Translations under genes and position numbers: made by a program
DNA from: Sphingomonas sp.
GTDB taxonomy: Bacteria; Pseudomonadota; Alphaproteobacteria; Sphingomonadales; Sphingomonadaceae
Length of the DNA stretch: 7,406 bases
NCBI GenBank assembly: GCA_025935515.1
Contig: JAICVC010000108.1
Location: forward strand, 1 to 7,406
Reading direction: 5' to 3'
In this document: positions 5,018-7,406 of the stretch, one piece after another
Layout: the number at the start of each line of letters is the position of its first letter
Numbering within the stretch: position 1 is the stretch's first letter
The notes under the pieces: model-generated
Databases searched by the model: none
What the model saw: the letters and a program-made list of their open reading frames with translations, nothing else
Told to the model about the DNA's origin: nothing

Positions 5018-5488
5018 ATGCTTATGCAGCTTGCCGATTTCCTCGATTGTGACGCGATCAAGACCGCTCTTCCCGGCGGCAATAAGCGCTCGCTCATGAA
5101 ACAGCTCGCCGAACTTGCGGCGCAGCGGCTCGGCCTCGATCCCGCGGCGGTGCTCGCGGACCTCAACGAGCGGGAGCAATTGGGGTCGACCGGGTTCGGC
5201 CAGGGCGTCGCAATCCCGCACGCCAAGACCGACGGCCTTCCGCAGATCTACGGCCTGTTCGCGCGCTTGAGCGAGCCGGTGGAGTATAAGGCGATCGACG
5301 GCCGGCCCGTGGATCTCGTCTTTCTGCTGCTGTCGCCGCCCGATGCCGGCGCCGAGCATCTCAAAGCGCTCGCCTCGATCAGCCGCGTCACTCGCGACAT
5401 CGCGACCCTGGAACGTTTGCGCGGCGCGCGTAGCCGAGATGCGTTGGCGGCGGTGTTGATGGGCGCCGACGAGCGTGACGCCGCCTGA
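5018..5488 (+). CDS. ptsN: PTS IIA-like nitrogen regulatory protein PtsN (EIIA-Ntr)
   Basis: PtsN is the terminal phosphoacceptor of the nitrogen-related phosphotransferase system. It takes phosphate from NPr on a histidine and regulates potassium transport, nitrogen and stress responses by protein contacts rather than by sugar uptake. From the ATG at 5018 it has 156 residues. The phosphorylated His68 lies in LGSTGFGQGVAIPHAKTDGL (about 55-74), the family's active-site signature, followed by DLVFLLLSPPDAGAEHLKAL. The start is uncertain: TTG 4967, ATG 4985, ATG 5018 and ATG 5024 are all in frame. I chose 5018 because the family begins at the (M)QLADFLD-like helix, but 4985 is also reasonable; none has a strong SD. 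It lies 57 nt after hpf and is probably in the same transcript. The stop overlaps the proposed CTG start of the next gene. Confidence 0.92.
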   Translation: MLMQLADFLDCDAIKTALPGGNKRSLMKQLAELAAQRLGLDPAAVLADLNEREQLGSTGFGQGVAIPHAKTDGLPQIYGLFARLSEPVEYKAIDGRPVDLVFLLLSPPDAGAEHLKALASISRVTRDIATLERLRGARSRDALAAVLMGADERDAA

Positions 5489-5826
5489 CCGACCGCCTGC
5501 CAACCCATGTCGAGGTCGCCGGGCTGATGCGCCGGGTCAGTGCCGAGGGCGGTTTCGCGACAGTAATGAAGAAAGGCGACGCGGAGCGCGGTTCACTGCT
5601 CCTGCTCGTCAGCAGCCGCGGGGTGCATGTCGCAGCGCTGGAGCGGATCCTGAACCTGGACGGCAGCTATCGATGGGACCGGGCGGGACTCGCCGAATCG
5701 GCGAGTTCCGAGGAAATCGCGGATTTCCTCGCCCGGCGTGCACGGTTCGACGAGGATTTGTGGGCAATCGAACTGGATATCGCGGAGCCCGAACGGTTCA
5801 TCGCTGAAACGACCTCCGTGGGTTGA
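5485..5826 (+). CDS. DUF1491 family protein, probable CTG start
   Basis: This is a small cytosolic protein of unknown function, a family I associate with alphaproteobacteria. Recognisable elements are LMRRVSAEGGFATVMKKGD near the N-terminus, a hydrophobic LLLLVSSRG strand, YRWDRAG and the C-terminal RRARFDEDLWAIELDI. The first in-frame ATG is 5527 (99 residues). However, the frame is open back to 5479, and the 14 codons before that ATG read TDRLPTHVEVAGL, which continues the family's usual N-terminal strand (RL..hleV.allRR). No ATG, GTG or TTG occurs in frame there. A CTG at 5485 overlaps the ptsN TGA as CTGA, the same geometry as the ATGA and GTGA couplings elsewhere in this window. I therefore give the 113-residue form. 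If CTG is not used, the protein starts at 5527. Family membership is fairly secure, the start less so. Confidence 0.8.
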   Translation: MTDRLPTHVEVAGLMRRVSAEGGFATVMKKGDAERGSLLLLVSSRGVHVAALERILNLDGSYRWDRAGLAESASSEEIADFLARRARFDEDLWAIELDIAEPERFIAETTSVG

Positions 5827-5873
5827 CCGTCGCCCGGGCGGAGTGAAACATCGGCTCGATAACAAGAGCGGGG

Positions 5874-5905
5874 GGCATTCCTGCGCATCGATTGCAAGGA
5901 ATGCC
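5874..5905 (+). repeat. Perfect 9-bp stem-loop in the DUF1491-hydrolase gap
   Basis: GGCATTCCT (5874-5882) and AGGAATGCC (5897-5905) are exact reverse complements around a 14-nt loop; a GC pair on each side could extend it across a bulged A. It starts 48 nt after the DUF1491 stop. The following bases are not T-rich on either strand, so it is not a canonical intrinsic terminator. It could protect the 3-prime end of the upstream mRNA, be a Rho-independent terminator of unusual type, or be an operator. The rest of the 174-nt gap contains a 5-bp inverted pair CTTCG/CGAAG (5933-5937, 5949-5953) and a TTGACG (5945-5950) with no convincing -10. Confidence 0.4.
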
Positions 5906-6000
5906 ACGCGAGACGGGGAATCACCACGGGCGCTTCGATAAGTATTGACGAAGTATAGGCGCACGACTTCGGTAGGTTCACCGCACTTTCAACGGTCAGA

Positions 6001-6657
6001 ATGTTGGCTTCTTTTCGCTCAGCGCTGCTGATGATTGCTGCGCTCACCGCGACGATTATTGCTCCGGCCCAGGCCGGACCTTCGGGAGAGCCCTTGCTAC
6101 CCGCCGCGAATGCGGCGCTTCCCGAGGTCGCCGTCCCCCAGTTGCTCGACCCGCAGGCCGAACTGACCCTGTCCGAACCGAAAGGGGCGGACACCCAGAA
6201 CGATCTTGATGAGGCGGCCGTCGAGCCTGCCGTGAAGCCCGCCGGCGACCTGGTTTCGATGGTTGCGCAGCTGCGCGGTCCCGATGCCGGAAGCCGCGAG
6301 CTCGAATGCCTGGCCACCGGCATTTATTTCGAAGCGAAGAGCGAGCCGCTGGCCGGCCAGCTGGCCGTCGGCAAGGTGATCGCCAACCGCGCCGACCGTG
6401 GCGGCCGTTTTCCAAGCACCTATTGCGGCGTGCTGTTCCAGCGGGGCCAGTTCTCGTTCGTCCACGGCCGCTCGCTGCCGAGCGTGCCACATTCGAGCAA
6501 GCAGTGGCAGACCGCGGTCGCGATCGCCAAGATCGTCGACCAGGATTTGAAGGAATCGGCGGTCGGTGACGCGCTTTTCTTCCATGCGCGCTACGTTTCG
6601 CCGGGCTGGCGCATGAAGCGTGTGGCGTCGATCGGCAATCACATCTTCTACCGCTGA
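6001..6657 (+). CDS. Secreted cell wall hydrolase, SleB/Hydrolase_2 family
   Basis: This is an exported peptidoglycan-cleaving enzyme related to the catalytic domain of the spore cortex enzyme SleB (Hydrolase_2), widespread in non-sporing alphaproteobacteria. The 218-residue precursor has a Sec signal peptide: a short basic start (Arg6), a hydrophobic core at 8-21 and an AQA cleavage site at 23-25. An acidic, Pro/Ala-rich linker follows (about 26-97). The catalytic domain fills 99-218: ELECLATGIYFEAKSEPLAG with the catalytic Glu111, GQLAVGKVIANRA, YCGVLFQRGQFSFV, GDALFFHARYVSPGW and the final IGNHIFYR. It should act in the periplasm as a lytic transglycosylase or related muramidase; the bond cut is not proven by sequence. 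The start ATG has only a weak SD but is fixed by the signal peptide. It is probably monocistronic, with a gap before it and a terminator after it. Confidence 0.93.
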   Translation: MLASFRSALLMIAALTATIIAPAQAGPSGEPLLPAANAALPEVAVPQLLDPQAELTLSEPKGADTQNDLDEAAVEPAVKPAGDLVSMVAQLRGPDAGSRELECLATGIYFEAKSEPLAGQLAVGKVIANRADRGGRFPSTYCGVLFQRGQFSFVHGRSLPSVPHSSKQWQTAVAIAKIVDQDLKESAVGDALFFHARYVSPGWRMKRVASIGNHIFYR

Positions 6658-6679
6658 TTTTTACGCAAACGGGGCGGGC

Positions 6680-6714
6680 AGCGGGCGGGCTTTAGGGTTC
6701 GCCCGCTTCTTTTT
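6680..6714 (+). terminator. Rho-independent terminator after the cell wall hydrolase
   Basis: AGCGGGCG (6680-6687) pairs perfectly with CGCCCGCT (6700-6707) over a 12-nt loop, and a T-rich tail (TTCTTTTT) follows directly. It lies 22 nt after the hydrolase stop and 26 nt before mmcB. This is the only textbook intrinsic terminator in the window. Confidence 0.85.
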
Positions 6715-6740
6715 GGCCACGCTTTGTTCTAACCAGCGGC

Positions 6741-7226
6741 ATGGCCACCCAGCCCGAGTCTCTCTGCTTCACCGACGAATCCCCGATCGCCGCCGAAGTC
6801 GCGCGCGGGGTCACGCGATTATTCTGCCGTCAGGACCTGTTCGCGGTGTGCGAAATGCCCCTGCCCAACGGCCGCCGGGCAGACCTGATGGCGATCGACG
6901 GCAAGGGCGGCTTCACCATTGTCGAGATCAAGGTCGCTAGGGCCGACCTGCTCGGTGACGGCAAGTGGCTCGACTATCTTGACTATTGCGACCGTTTCTA
7001 CTGGGCGGTGCCGCCGCACCTGGCGCGCATCCTGGAGGAAGAGCGGTATCTGCCGGGTGCGGCGGGGCTGATTGTCGCGGACCGCTATGACGCGGCGGTA
7101 GTGCGGGAGGCGATCCACCGGCCCCTGGCGCCGGCGCGGCGCAAATCGGAGCTGCTGCGGTTCGCCAGGCGCGCCGCTCGGCGGCTCGCGGCCCAGGTCG
7201 ATCCTTCGCTCGGCGATCTCACTTAG
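6741..7226 (+). CDS. mmcB: MmcB family DNA repair protein (PD-(D/E)XK nuclease-like)
   Basis: MmcB is a small restriction-endonuclease-fold protein, named in Caulobacter, where it was linked to damage-induced mutagenesis with the ImuA-ImuB-DnaE2 pathway. The 161-residue protein carries the expected nuclease core: RRADLMAI with Asp48, then FTIVEIKVARADLLGD with Glu62 and Lys64 (the E-x-K pair), and KWLDYLDYCDRFYWAVP (75-91), the most conserved block of the family. The C-terminus is Arg-rich (about 127-150) and may bind DNA. An intrinsic terminator precedes it, so it needs its own promoter; I see no clear one in the 26 nt between, nor a strong SD. imuA, imuB and dnaE2 are not in the window. Its last 8 bases overlap the convergent ankyrin gene. 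Biochemical activity is inferred from the motif. Confidence 0.92.
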   Translation: MATQPESLCFTDESPIAAEVARGVTRLFCRQDLFAVCEMPLPNGRRADLMAIDGKGGFTIVEIKVARADLLGDGKWLDYLDYCDRFYWAVPPHLARILEEERYLPGAAGLIVADRYDAAVVREAIHRPLAPARRKSELLRFARRAARRLAAQVDPSLGDLT

Positions 7227-7406
7227 CGGCGGACGCCGCCGCCTTCGCTTTCTTGGTTTCGATCATTTTGAGAATCTCACGCGCTCTCGGGTCGCGGGTC
7301 GCGTAGTCCCGCGCTGAATAACCCGCCGCATGGTCGGCGCGGTCTGGATCTGCACCCTGGCCGAGCAGCACGCGGACGATCGGCAACCGATGCTGCTGCA
7401 CGGCGA
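7219..7406 (-). CDS. Ankyrin-repeat protein, C-terminal fragment (runs off the right edge)
   Basis: The minus-strand frame is open from the edge to a TGA at 7221-7219. The visible 61 residues begin in an ankyrin repeat: HRLPIVRVLLGQGADPDRAD matches the second helix and turn (VV..LL..GADP...D), and GYSARDYA is the start of the next repeat (G.tA...A). The protein ends in a lysine/alanine-rich tail, METKK-like then AKAAASAAK. Ankyrin repeats mediate protein contacts, so no enzymatic role can be assigned. Whether an N-terminal signal peptide exists cannot be seen. Its stop overlaps the 3-prime end of mmcB by 8 nt in convergent orientation. Confidence 0.8.
   Translation of the reverse strand, partial: AVQQHRLPIVRVLLGQGADPDRADHAAGYSARDYATRDPRAREILKMIETKKAKAAASAAK
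7226..7242 (+). terminator. Possible terminator hairpin at the mmcB/ankyrin junction
   Basis: GCGGCGG (7226-7232) and CCGCCGC (7236-7242) form a perfect 7-bp stem with a 3-nt loop, starting at the last base of the mmcB stop. The next bases on the plus strand (CTTCGCTTTCTTGGTTT) are pyrimidine-rich but not a clean T-run. It also encodes the Ala-rich tail of the ankyrin protein, so codon use alone may explain it. Confidence 0.35.

Noticed and set aside
4292..5503. 403-codon open frame on the minus strand across hpf and ptsN
   Set aside because: It is antisense to two genes with clear family motifs (HPF C-terminal domain, PtsN His68) and its translation shows no recognisable domain. Long antisense frames are expected at this GC content.
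5856..5941. TCGATAA direct repeats at 5856-5862 and 5935-5941
   Set aside because: Two 7-mers 79 nt apart, with no further copies or phasing, are within chance expectation.

Overview
The window is a dense, GC-rich stretch of bacterial chromosome that looks like core genome of an alphaproteobacterium, most likely a sphingomonad. I base this on the order rho-hemJ-hemE | maf-coaE-dnaQ, the long-form HPF next to ptsN, a DUF1491 gene, an MmcB gene, a SleB-type cell-wall hydrolase, and family features recalled from memory. No transposon, phage, CRISPR, tRNA or rRNA signal is visible, and I find no novel multi-gene defence or biosynthetic system. The most notable locus is the hemE/maf intergenic region, which I read as a probable chromosomal replication origin.

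Layout. Leftward (minus strand): rho (5-prime part only), then hemJ and hemE, which form a translationally coupled haem-biosynthesis pair (4-nt GTGA overlap). A 293-bp intergenic region (2168-2460) follows. It holds a 14-nt pure A/T tract next to hemE, three DnaA-box-like 9-mers and a local cluster of GANTC (CcrM-type) sites. Rightward (plus strand) from there: maf, coaE and dnaQ form a tight cluster (4-nt ATGA overlap, then 10 nt), followed by hpf (perfect Shine-Dalgarno), ptsN and a DUF1491 gene that seems to start at a CTG overlapping the ptsN stop. After a 174-bp gap with a perfect 9-bp stem-loop comes a secreted cell-wall hydrolase that ends in a good intrinsic terminator. mmcB is next, and its 3-prime end overlaps the 3-prime end of a leftward, partial ankyrin-repeat gene at the right edge.

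How the genes fit together. hemE and hemJ act early and late in the coproporphyrinogen/protoporphyrin branch of haem synthesis. maf (nucleotide pyrophosphatase), coaE (last step of CoA synthesis) and dnaQ (proofreading exonuclease) are growth housekeeping genes. hpf and ptsN link ribosome hibernation with the nitrogen-related PTS. Genes point away from 2168-2460 on both sides up to the right edge, where only the ankyrin gene reverses; this agrees with replication leaving that point in both directions.

Start codons are unusually often non-ATG here: GTG for hemE, hemJ and hpf, TTG for maf and probably CTG for the DUF1491 gene. All functional names rest on motif recognition and remembered family sequences; no database search was possible.
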